From Treponema putidum (lineage in GTDB: Bacteria > Spirochaetota > Spirochaetia > Treponematales > Treponemataceae), in contig NZ_CP009228.1 in NCBI RefSeq assembly GCF_000755145.1, positions 989,827 to 1,053,826 of the forward strand: a stretch of DNA of 64,000 bases, read 5' to 3'. How positions within the stretch are numbered: position 1 is the stretch's first letter; every line of letters begins with the position of its first letter. Below the pieces are notes generated by a model. The model saw nothing but the letters and a program-made list of their open reading frames with translations. It searched no databases and was not told where the DNA came from. The position numbers were made by a program, and so were the translations under genes. Of this stretch, positions 28,940-36,657 are shown one piece after another.

Positions 28940-29692
28940 ATGATTTTTATTGAAAAAAAACTATTGTTTATAAGTTTAATCATATCATTCATTTTTATGA
29001 TTACAATTTCCTTTTGGGCATACGGTGTAGGTATGAAAATTCCTCTTAAAGGAGATTCCGAACTTGTTTTATTTTTGGGATTTATATTTTCAGGCTTGCA
29101 AATAATTATGATTATCAATATCATGATAGGTGCAATAAAAAAGAAAAAAGATTTTTTAGCTTTAATGAAAACTATAAAAGCCGGAGGAATTTTATCCGAA
29201 AAGAAAATTGCAAAATTAGGCACTGTAGGATTTTTTTTACAAGATGCTCTTAGTACATCCAATACAATAACGGCTCAAAAGAGTTTAAAAATTGCAAGTC
29301 TTAACGGCTTAGTTAAAAGCTTAATTGATATGATAGATATCCCTGTAGCAGTTGTCAACCTCAATGGAGAAATAGTAGAAGTTTCCCAAAAAATTAAGAC
29401 CGAAATAGATTATAACAAAGATTTAAATATTGCAGATATTATTCCGCAAATAGATATTAGGGAAGCTTTTAAAGAAGCTTCCCTAAGTCATCTTCCCGTA
29501 AAACAAGGAGATAATATTTTAATACCCGTTTTTTCAACGATAGGAGATATAGCATATTTTTTAGTTGACATATCTAAGCATGGGGCTTTAACTAAATTTA
29601 TAAATAATTTTATACCTCCCAAAAAGAAAGATGCCGGAAAACAAACAAAAAAAGGATTTTTTAAAATTTTAGGAAGCCCTAAAAAAGTTTAA
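28940..29692 (+). CDS. two-helix membrane protein with PAS-like domain
   Basis: 250 residues. Two membrane helices near residues 8-30 and 43-68 (LLFISLIISFIFMITISFWAYGVG; LVLFLGFIFSGLQIIMIINIMIGA). From about residue 120 a PAS-like segment can be seen: SLIDMIDIPVAVVNLNGEIVEVSQKIKTEI. The C-terminus is lysine-rich (PPKKKDAGKQTKKGFF). No histidine kinase, GGDEF or methyl-accepting part follows, so it is not a complete sensor of a known type. It begins 11 bases after trkA with its own GGAG and probably belongs to the potassium operon, perhaps as a sensor; that is inference. Confidence 0.65.
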   Translation: MIFIEKKLLFISLIISFIFMITISFWAYGVGMKIPLKGDSELVLFLGFIFSGLQIIMIINIMIGAIKKKKDFLALMKTIKAGGILSEKKIAKLGTVGFFLQDALSTSNTITAQKSLKIASLNGLVKSLIDMIDIPVAVVNLNGEIVEVSQKIKTEIDYNKDLNIADIIPQIDIREAFKEASLSHLPVKQGDNILIPVFSTIGDIAYFLVDISKHGALTKFINNFIPPKKKDAGKQTKKGFFKILGSPKKV

Positions 29693-29772
29693 ATTTACAA
29701 CTTATAAATCCCGTCTAATTTTACCGACGGCAAAACTCAATCATTTAATTTGTAGGAATAAACGAGTAAAAA

Positions 29773-30168
29773 TTATTTCCAATCTTCTATGGTTAAGTTT
29801 TTTATACGGCAGAATTCTTTTGTATTGTCGGTAACAAGAATTAGATTTTTCGCTAGTGCCTGTGCCGCTATCAACATATCATAGGCTCCTATAATTTTCC
29901 CTTCATTTTTTAGGCTGGTCCTTATTTTTCCAAATTCCTCGGCATCTCTATCATCAAAATTTAAAATAGAAAAAGGTGTTAAAAATTTTATTAATGCTAT
30001 TCTATTTCTTTCTATATATTTACTATTGTATACGCCGAACTGTAACTCTGCCACAGTAATACTTGAAATGTAAATTCCCAAGTGTTTCTTCTCTTTAATT
30101 TTGTGAAGTACATTAGGACTTTTTTTATTTTTAAGAAATATACAGATATTTGTATCCAATAGGTACAT
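29773..30168 (-). CDS. vapC: VapC-type PIN-domain toxin
   Basis: 131 residues with a complete PIN acidic set: LLDTNICIFL at the N-terminus, SSITVAELQFGVYNS, GAYDMLIAAQALA and LVTDNTKEFCRI. PIN toxins are Mg-dependent RNases, often cutting tRNA or rRNA. The ATG overlaps the vapB stop (TAATG), as is usual for coupled pairs. Confidence 0.93.
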   Translation of the reverse strand: MYLLDTNICIFLKNKKSPNVLHKIKEKKHLGIYISSITVAELQFGVYNSKYIERNRIALIKFLTPFSILNFDDRDAEEFGKIRTSLKNEGKIIGAYDMLIAAQALAKNLILVTDNTKEFCRIKNLTIEDWK

Positions 30169-30398
30169 TATAAACCTTTCCGATTCTGTAATTCAGGCTG
30201 GTTTCTTCCTTCCTCCATAAAATCGTCGGTAAAACCGTTTAAGCCTTCTAAAAATGTTTCCCATTCCTTGTTTTTGGGGAATAAAATAACGGAATCTCCG
30301 GCTCTGCGGATAAAAACCTCGGTTCCCGAAAAATTATATTTTTTAGGCAGCCTAACTGCTTGACTCCTGCCGTTTTGGAATAATTTTGCCGTTTCCAT
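30168..30398 (-). CDS. vapB: VapB antitoxin (AbrB/MazE fold)
   Basis: 76 residues. The N-terminal swapped-hairpin DNA-binding domain reads TAKLFQNGRSQAVRLPKKYNFSGTEVFIRRAGDSVILFPK, typical of VapB. The C-terminal tail (FLEGLNGFTDDFMEEGRNQPELQ) would wrap the toxin. It precedes and overlaps vapC. A GGGGG-type ribosome site and a good minus-strand promoter lie upstream. Confidence 0.92.
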   Translation of the reverse strand: METAKLFQNGRSQAVRLPKKYNFSGTEVFIRRAGDSVILFPKNKEWETFLEGLNGFTDDFMEEGRNQPELQNRKGL

Positions 30399-30417
30399 AC
30401 TACACCCCCTTAAAATA

Positions 30418-30446
30418 AGTATATATCATAGTATATATTATGTCAA
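30418..30446 (-). promoter_or_regulatory. vapBC promoter
   Basis: On the minus strand TTGACA (plus 30441-30446) and TATACT (plus 30418-30423) are separated by 17 bases, ending about 20 bases before the vapB ATG. The spacer holds AT-rich repeated TATATA/ATCATA elements that could be the VapBC operator. Confidence 0.7.
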
Positions 30447-30514
30447 GAAAAGCATAATAGAAATTTTGTCATTAATATAAATCCTAATTTATAAAATAAA
30501 GAGAAGATCCCTCC

Positions 30515-30544
30515 TTGACAATATAATATTATATGTGATATAAT
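30515..30544 (+). promoter_or_regulatory. ABC exporter promoter with two identical 14-bp palindromes
   Basis: TTGACA at 30515-30520 and TATAAT at 30539-30544 are 18 bases apart. The perfect palindrome ATATAATATTATAT occurs at 30521-30534, filling the spacer, and again at 30538-30551, over the -10. Their centres are 17 bases apart. This looks like a tandem operator for a repressor. Confidence 0.65.
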
Positions 30545-30596
30545 ATTATATATAATAATATATTATGTATATTTTTTTTAAAAAAGAGAGGTGCAT

Positions 30597-32369
30597 ATGT
30601 TTAAGGGCGCCTTATATTATTTTGTTATGTGTTGGCGGCTTGACAAACGTTTTCCTGTTGTCATTTTATTAAAAGAAATTTTAAATGCCGTAAAAACGGT
30701 AATGTCGGTGGTGCTGCCTAAGTTCATTATTGATGCTTTGTTTACAACACAAAATATAGAAGAAGCTGTTAAGTTTTTACTCATATATGCCGGAACCTTA
30801 TTTGCGATAAGTCTTATAACAGCCGTTTTAAACCGTTCTACAATTATTTTAAAAAGCATCTCCTTTCAGCGATTTCAAGCCGATATAGGAAAAAAATTAA
30901 TGCAGATAGATTATGAACGGCTTGAAACTCCCGATTTTTTAAACTTAAAACAAAAGGCGGAACAATATGCATATTCAGGAGGTTATGGATTTGCCGTAAT
31001 CTTAGAAGACTCCATCGGCTTATTCGGTAAACTACTCACTTTTGCAGGTCTTATCTCAGTTATCGCAATTTTAAGCCCTTGGCTTGTACTTGCAGTCATT
31101 ATAATTGTCGCTCTTAATTCTTTGGTTTTTGCAACAACAAATAAGCATGGAATAGAATACCGCATGGAACAATCCGTGCAGGAAAGACGTATCGGCTACT
31201 ATTCTAAAAAGATGGAAGATTTTCAATACGGAAAAGAAATCCGTACCTATAATTTAGCTCCGTGGTTTTTAGAAAAATACAATCAGCAAATTAAAGTGCT
31301 CGGAAAATTTTATAATAACATAGCCAATACCCGTTTTATAAGCGGCGCCTTTAATTCGCTTACCTTTGCCGTTCAATTAATCATAAGTTATTTTTTTGTA
31401 ATTAAACAAACATTAGACTCCGCTCTTTCGGTAGGAAATTTTACAATGTATCTTGCAGCAGTAAGTTCATTCGCTTCAATACTATCCGAAATTATAAAAA
31501 CCGTAGTTCAGCTTTCGCAATTCAAGACTTATTTTGCGGCTTTTAAAGAATACATGAATATGCCGTCTATGGAAAATACAAAAGGCGGAAAGCCTATTTT
31601 ATCTGAAAACTTTGACATCGAATTTCAAAATGTTTCTTTTAAGTACGGTACAAGTGAAAAATTTGCCTTACAAAATGTAAACGTGAAATTTAATTCCAAA
31701 GAACGGATTGCAATCATCGGGGAAAACGGTGCAGGTAAATCAACTTTTGTAAAACTTTTAATGCGCCTTTATGAACCTACCGAAAGGAAAATTTTAATTA
31801 ACGATATCGACATAAAAGAAATAGACTATAACCACTATCAAACTTGGTTTGCCGCCGTCTTCCAAGATTTTAAAATTTTTTCTTTCAGCATAAAAGAAAA
31901 TATTACCTTCGGCAATGATAAAACCGAAGAAGACAAAAAACGATTGGAAAATATCGTTTCGGCATCCGGTTTAAAAGAAGTTACCGATAAATTGGATAAG
32001 GGCTTGGAAACCTTGGTGTACCGAGACTTTGACGATGCAGGTTTTACGCCCTCAGGCGGAGAAGGCCAAAAAATTGCAATAGCCAGAGCCGCATATAAAA
32101 ATGCCCCGATAGTAATTTTAGACGAGCCGACCGCAGCCCTCGACCCAAAAGCCGAAAATAAAATCTATGAGCAGTTCGATTCTTTTTTTGCGGATAAGTG
32201 TTCTCTTTATATTTCGCATAGAATGGCAGTTACAAAATTTTCGGATAGGACTCTTGTATTCGACAATGTACAGATAGTCCAAGACGGGAATCACGAAACT
32301 CTTATAAATCAAGAAGGCAAATACAAGGAGCTTTATAACTTGCAGGCTAAGTATTATACAAAATCTTAA
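30597..32369 (+). CDS. ABC transporter, fused membrane and ATPase domains
   Basis: 590 residues from the ATG at 30597 with GAGAGG five bases before it. Residues 1-310 hold about six membrane helices; the ATPase follows: FKYGTSEKFALQNVNVKF, Walker A GENGAGKST, Q-loop AAVFQDFKIFSFSIKENI, signature SGGEGQKIAIARA, Walker B IVILDEPTAALDP and the switch His in YISHRM. A half exporter that probably works as a homodimer, since no partner is adjacent. Substrate unknown. A strong promoter with tandem palindromes suggests it is repressed until needed. Divergent from vapBC. Confidence 0.9.
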   Translation: MFKGALYYFVMCWRLDKRFPVVILLKEILNAVKTVMSVVLPKFIIDALFTTQNIEEAVKFLLIYAGTLFAISLITAVLNRSTIILKSISFQRFQADIGKKLMQIDYERLETPDFLNLKQKAEQYAYSGGYGFAVILEDSIGLFGKLLTFAGLISVIAILSPWLVLAVIIIVALNSLVFATTNKHGIEYRMEQSVQERRIGYYSKKMEDFQYGKEIRTYNLAPWFLEKYNQQIKVLGKFYNNIANTRFISGAFNSLTFAVQLIISYFFVIKQTLDSALSVGNFTMYLAAVSSFASILSEIIKTVVQLSQFKTYFAAFKEYMNMPSMENTKGGKPILSENFDIEFQNVSFKYGTSEKFALQNVNVKFNSKERIAIIGENGAGKSTFVKLLMRLYEPTERKILINDIDIKEIDYNHYQTWFAAVFQDFKIFSFSIKENITFGNDKTEEDKKRLENIVSASGLKEVTDKLDKGLETLVYRDFDDAGFTPSGGEGQKIAIARAAYKNAPIVILDEPTAALDPKAENKIYEQFDSFFADKCSLYISHRMAVTKFSDRTLVFDNVQIVQDGNHETLINQEGKYKELYNLQAKYYTKS

Positions 32370-32427
32370 CAAGGCTCAACTCTTTCAACCTCTTGCAAAA
32401 TTTTAACATAAGGCGTAAAATGATGCT

Positions 32428-33426
32428 ATGATCGATACAAGCTATAAAACGATAGTAGAAAATTTTAAAGCAAAGATGGCAGAACGGATTGTGGGCCAGC
32501 AAGAACTCATAGAAGGAATTTTAACTGCGTATATCGCAGGCGGCCATGTGCTCCTTGAAGGTGTGCCTGGCCTTGCAAAAACGCTCATAGTAAAAACCTT
32601 TGCAGAGCTGTCCAATGTAAGTTTTAAGCGTATTCAATTTACGCCGGACCTTCTTCCTGCCGATTTGATAGGAACCCTGATTTATCAGCAAAGTATCGGT
32701 AAGTTTTCCGTAAGGAGGGGCCCAATTTTTGCAAATATTGTTTTGGCCGATGAAATAAATAGAGCTCCTGCAAAGGTACAGTCTGCACTTTTGGAAGCCA
32801 TGGCCGAAGGGCAGGTTACAATAGGGGAAAATTCTTATTCTTTGCCCGTGCCTTTTTTTGTGCTTGCAACTCAAAACCCTATTGAACAGGAAGGAACCTA
32901 TCCCTTACCCGAAGCAGAGCTTGACCGTTTTTTATTAAAGCTATTTGTTCCATACCCTTCAATTGAAGAAGAAATAAATATAGTAAATAATTTTTCAAGC
33001 CTTAAGCCCAATGAAAACAAAGCAAGTCTTGGCCAAAGCGAGCCTATCTTGACACCGGAAAACTTAGAAACTCTCCGCAATGCTGTAGAACAAGTCAAGT
33101 GTTCTCCCGAAATTACAAGCTATATAGTTTCAATAATTGCAGCAACACGGCCTGTAAAAAATGTAAAGCAGGATGATTATATTCACGGGAATTACCTAAG
33201 CTATATTCTTTATGGGGCATCTCCAAGGGCCGGAATAGCTATTCAAAAATGTGCAAAGATAAAGGCTCTATTTAATGGAAGAGATTATGTAATTCCTGAA
33301 GATGTAAAAGCCGTTGCCTACGCAGCTCTTAGGCATAGATTAAAACTTTCTTATGAAGCTGCCGCAGATAATTTAACCGCTGACGATATTATAGAAAAGC
33401 TTTTGGGAATTGTGCCCCAGCCGTAA
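32428..33426 (+). CDS. MoxR-family AAA+ ATPase
   Basis: 332 residues. Sensor and ATPase motifs are those of MoxR: NVLLEG-type Walker A as GVPGLAKTLIVKTFAE, RIQFTPDLLPADLIGT, Walker B IVLADEINRAPAKVQSALLEAMAEGQVTIG, sensor 1 VLATQNPIEQEGTYPLPEAELDRF. MoxR proteins act as chaperone-like loaders with von Willebrand-A-domain proteins. The usual DUF58/VWA partners are not next to it; the next gene is on the opposite strand and their 3' ends overlap by 38 bases. No strong ribosome site is visible. Confidence 0.92.
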   Translation: MIDTSYKTIVENFKAKMAERIVGQQELIEGILTAYIAGGHVLLEGVPGLAKTLIVKTFAELSNVSFKRIQFTPDLLPADLIGTLIYQQSIGKFSVRRGPIFANIVLADEINRAPAKVQSALLEAMAEGQVTIGENSYSLPVPFFVLATQNPIEQEGTYPLPEAELDRFLLKLFVPYPSIEEEINIVNNFSSLKPNENKASLGQSEPILTPENLETLRNAVEQVKCSPEITSYIVSIIAATRPVKNVKQDDYIHGNYLSYILYGASPRAGIAIQKCAKIKALFNGRDYVIPEDVKAVAYAALRHRLKLSYEAAADNLTADDIIEKLLGIVPQP

Positions 33427-34687
33427 TTTTAGAAACATCTGCAATAAGAAAAATAATTTTACCCATCTCAACCTTTTCTATTTTAAATTCAATCTCGCCG
33501 ATATTAATTTTTTCCCCCTCTTTAGGAAGGTATTCTGCCGTTTCAAGAATAAGGCCGCCTATCGTATCATTATAATCCGAATGAAAATCGGTATTTAAAA
33601 TTCTATTAAGCTGAACTATGGGAACTCCTCCCGGAATTAGGATATGCGTACCGTCAACAATTTTCATTCCGTTTAAGGGATTTGTTTTTGTTTTAGTATA
33701 TTCATCTTGAATGGAACCGAAAATAGCCGTGCTTATATCATCAATCGTTATAAGCCCCGCAGCAGAACCGTATTCATCTATAACAAAGGCCATATTCCTT
33801 TTATTTTTACTCATCGTTTTTATAGCTGAAAAAATATTTGCCGTTTTTGGAATAAATAAAGCCTTTCTTATAATTTTATTTATATCCGTTTCCGCTTTAT
33901 GGCTTTTATAAAATAAAATGTCCTTATAATGAACGCTTCCTATTATTTTATCTTTTTCTCCTTTGTAAACCGGAAGACGGGAAAACATTGTTTTACGAAA
34001 AATGCTTATCATAGTTTCGAGTGATGAATTTATATCGAGGCTGACAATGTCTTCTTTTTTTGTCATTATGCTTTGTAGTTTTAATTCATGGAGCCTCACC
34101 GCTCTTTTAATTAATTCATGCTCTCCCGTTTGAAAAGTCCCGTCTGCCAAACTTATATTTATGAGCGTTTCCAAATAATCTTCGGAAAGTTCAGAGCTTT
34201 GATTGTTTTGTCTTTTTGAAACAAATTTAATGATAGAGTTAGACATAAGAGAAAAAATAAAGATAAGCGGTTTTAAAAGAAACCTTACGGCCGACAAGGG
34301 TACTAAAAATGTTTTTGTAATTTCTACGGCATTATAAGCGGCTATGGCCTTGGGTAAAATTTCAGCAAAGATAATTATAAGAACCGTTGTAATAGCAGTA
34401 GCAGCCGGAATATATTGCTGACCGTACATATCTATAACAAAAGCCGTTATTAAAGCGGAAGAAAGAGTATTTACAAAATTGGTGCCTATCAGAGTTGCGC
34501 TTACAATTTCATCTTTTCTTTCAATAAGAAAGGCAAGGGTTTTATTCTTTTTTGTCCGGCTTTTTTTTATTGCCTTATATTCTGCTCTTGTAATTGCAGT
34601 AACTGCCGTTTCGGATGCAGAAAAAAAGAATGCACAAAGAAGAAGAGCAATAAATTCTATTATTATTAAAGCTAATTCAAATTTCAT
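33389..34687 (-). CDS. CNNM/CorC (UPF0053, HlyC-type) membrane protein
   Basis: 432 residues. Domains in order: DUF21 membrane part with four helices (LALIIIEFIALLLCAFFFSASETAVTAI), a CBS pair (MTKKEDIVSLDINSS ... FSRLPVYKGEKDKIIGSVHYKDIL ... MAFVIDEYGSAAGLITIDDI), and a C-terminal CorC_HlyC domain (VDGTHILIPGGVPIVQLN ... DTIGGLILETAEYLPKEGE). Members export Mg or Na and were once called haemolysins. The ATG overlaps the stop of the paralogue upstream (ATGA). 3' ends overlap the convergent moxR gene by 38 bases. Confidence 0.92.
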   Translation of the reverse strand: MKFELALIIIEFIALLLCAFFFSASETAVTAITRAEYKAIKKSRTKKNKTLAFLIERKDEIVSATLIGTNFVNTLSSALITAFVIDMYGQQYIPAATAITTVLIIIFAEILPKAIAAYNAVEITKTFLVPLSAVRFLLKPLIFIFSLMSNSIIKFVSKRQNNQSSELSEDYLETLINISLADGTFQTGEHELIKRAVRLHELKLQSIMTKKEDIVSLDINSSLETMISIFRKTMFSRLPVYKGEKDKIIGSVHYKDILFYKSHKAETDINKIIRKALFIPKTANIFSAIKTMSKNKRNMAFVIDEYGSAAGLITIDDISTAIFGSIQDEYTKTKTNPLNGMKIVDGTHILIPGGVPIVQLNRILNTDFHSDYNDTIGGLILETAEYLPKEGEKINIGEIEFKIEKVEMGKIIFLIADVSKITAGAQFPKAFL

Positions 34688-36003
34688 TCTTCATCCCCTG
34701 CAATATTTACCTGCAATTCGCTTATTCTATTTCCTTCGGTTTTTATAACGGTAAAATTATAGTTTTCTATTTTTATTGTAGAACCTATTTGCGGAACTTC
34801 TCCGCATTTTTCCATAATTAAGCCGCCGATTGTATCATAATAGTCCGAAGATAAACTTGTACCGAGATCCTCATTTAAATCGCTCAGCCTCATGCTGCCT
34901 AAAATAGTTTGATTAATATTTTGAGTTGATTCATCATTTATATTATCAAGATTGGGATCCTCTGCAGCGGCATCATCGGTATCGTATTCATCGGCTATGT
35001 TCCCGAATATCTCTTCATTTAAGTCTTCAAGAGTTGCAATACCTAAAGTTCCGCCGTATTCGTCGATAACCACAACCATATTCTGTTTTTCTTTTCTGAA
35101 TATTTCCTGCAACTTTGAAAGCTCGGTATTTTCAAAAACAAGAACAGGTTTGCGTAAATATTTTTTTATATCGAATTTTTCTTTTGACTCCTGTAAGAAA
35201 TCTTTTGCAGCCGCTTCCGAAAACAAAAAATCTTTAATATAAAAAATACCGATAATTTCATCTATGTCTTCTTTATAAACAGGAAATCTTGAAAATCTTG
35301 ACGAATGAGAAAGTTCTATAATTTCTTTAGGATTTACATCAGAGGTAAGTCCTATTATATCGGGCCTCGGGGTCATAATATTTTTTACGGTTATATCTCC
35401 GTAGCTTAGTATTTTTTCGAGGACGGCTTTTTCTTCAGAACGCAAATCTCCATGCTCTTGGTGTACATCAAAAAAATCTTTTAAGTCTTCATCGGTTAAA
35501 GCTTCATTCGATTGAAAATTTTTTACACCTAAAAATTTTAAAAAGAATTTTGTAAAGCCTAAAAAAAGCCATTCAATAGGTGCAAGGAGTTTAATTAAAA
35601 ATAAAATAAAGCCTGAAAATTTTAAGGCCAGCGGTTCCGAAAAAACCAGAGCAATCGATTTAGGCAGTATCTCACCGAAGATTAAAATTGCAATTGTTGC
35701 GGCTGTTACCGCAATACTCAAACCTTTTGCTCCTACCAGTTTTACAAGTAAAGCGGTTAATATTACCGATATTAAAATATTTACAAGACTATTGCCAATC
35801 AAAGAAGTCGTTAAAAATTTTTGTTTATCTTTTAAAATTTTTTCGACTCTGGCAGCTTTTTTATTTTTCTTTTCACGTAAATATTTTATCTTCAATTTAT
35901 TTACGGATAAAAAAGCTGTTTCTCCCGACGAAAATATCATCGATAAAAAAAGAAGAGTAATTAAGAGTAAAATATACAGCCATTGCGGAGGGGGCTCGTT
36001 CAT
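34684..36003 (-). CDS. CNNM/CorC (UPF0053, HlyC-type) membrane protein, paralogue
   Basis: 439 residues with the same order as its neighbour: DUF21 (LSMIFSSGETAFLSVNKLKIKYL), CBS pair (MTPRPDIIGLTSDVN ... FSRFPVYKEDIDEIIGIFYIKDFL ... MVVVIDEYGGTLGIATLEDLNEEIFG) and CorC_HlyC (LGSMRLSDLNEDLGTSLSSDYYDTIGGLIMEKCGEVP). The tandem arrangement with a four-base overlap suggests gene duplication and perhaps a heteromeric complex. It starts nine bases after the P-II-like gene, in what looks like one operon with DUF1538. Confidence 0.92.
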   Translation of the reverse strand: MNEPPPQWLYILLLITLLFLSMIFSSGETAFLSVNKLKIKYLREKKNKKAARVEKILKDKQKFLTTSLIGNSLVNILISVILTALLVKLVGAKGLSIAVTAATIAILIFGEILPKSIALVFSEPLALKFSGFILFLIKLLAPIEWLFLGFTKFFLKFLGVKNFQSNEALTDEDLKDFFDVHQEHGDLRSEEKAVLEKILSYGDITVKNIMTPRPDIIGLTSDVNPKEIIELSHSSRFSRFPVYKEDIDEIIGIFYIKDFLFSEAAAKDFLQESKEKFDIKKYLRKPVLVFENTELSKLQEIFRKEKQNMVVVIDEYGGTLGIATLEDLNEEIFGNIADEYDTDDAAAEDPNLDNINDESTQNINQTILGSMRLSDLNEDLGTSLSSDYYDTIGGLIMEKCGEVPQIGSTIKIENYNFTVIKTEGNRISELQVNIAGDEE

Positions 36004-36012
36004 CCTATAAAC

Positions 36013-36657
36013 CTATTTTATACCATAAGCCTTGCTTATCGGAATAACAAAAAGAATTCCATGCCCATCTTTTTCTACATCAGATTTTTTTCTGATTGCT
36101 TCAACAACTTTTTCAAGCCTGTCATCATCAACAATAGTTAAAACGATTTCTTTTTCGGGTTCGATTTCCATATCAAAGATAACTTTTGTTTGGTTTAAGC
36201 CTGAACCTCGTGCATGAATTATTGTTCCTCCTCGAGCTCCGGCTTCCAGCGAAGCATCAACGACTTCACCGGCTTTTCCTCTATTAACAATAGTAAATAT
36301 GGCAGATTTCATAGTTTTTACCTCCTCCCTTTTAAATACGGGTTTTTCTTCTAGGGCATTTTTAATATTAATAAAACTTAAAGGCATACGGAATGCTATA
36401 CCGAAATTCTTCCGTGTAAGATTGAATTTGTTATTTAGATTATCCATAAGACCGTCTAAAACATCTCCATGTCCGGCCGTTAAAATCAATTCTTTTCTTG
36501 TTTCTTGAATTCCTAAAAAATCAAGAAGTTTACTTTTTACCGTACCAAAGGCAATCATTATTGTAGCGCCGGTAAGACCCTTGTCTTTAGCATATCTTAC
36601 GATTTTACGTGCACGCCCAAAAGGTACTAAAATAATCAGAAGGGAAAAATCTTTCAT
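36013..36657 (-). CDS. double P-II-like signalling protein
   Basis: 214 residues made of two GlnB-like ferredoxin folds. The second half is the clearer: MKSAIFTIVNRGKAGEVVDASLEAGARGGTIIHARGSG ... EPEKEIVLTIVDDDRLEKVVEAIRKK. The first half (LLIILVPFGRARKIVRYAKDKGLTGATIMIAFGT ... KELILTAG) is diverged. The usual uridylylated Tyr loop (T-loop) is replaced, so the classical nitrogen cascade need not apply. It overlaps the DUF1538 membrane protein by four bases (ATGA), a pairing seen in other genomes, and probably regulates it the way GlnK regulates AmtB. The ligand is unknown. Confidence 0.85.
   Translation of the reverse strand: MKDFSLLIILVPFGRARKIVRYAKDKGLTGATIMIAFGTVKSKLLDFLGIQETRKELILTAGHGDVLDGLMDNLNNKFNLTRKNFGIAFRMPLSFINIKNALEEKPVFKREEVKTMKSAIFTIVNRGKAGEVVDASLEAGARGGTIIHARGSGLNQTKVIFDMEIEPEKEIVLTIVDDDRLEKVVEAIRKKSDVEKDGHGILFVIPISKAYGIK

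Noticed and set aside
29715-29736. CCGTC...GACGG hairpin after the PAS-like gene
   Set aside because: Short stem with no T run after it; too weak to call a terminator.
34952-35242. Plus-strand frames inside the CorC-type genes
   Set aside because: Serine-rich antisense reflections of acidic coding sequence; no independent support.
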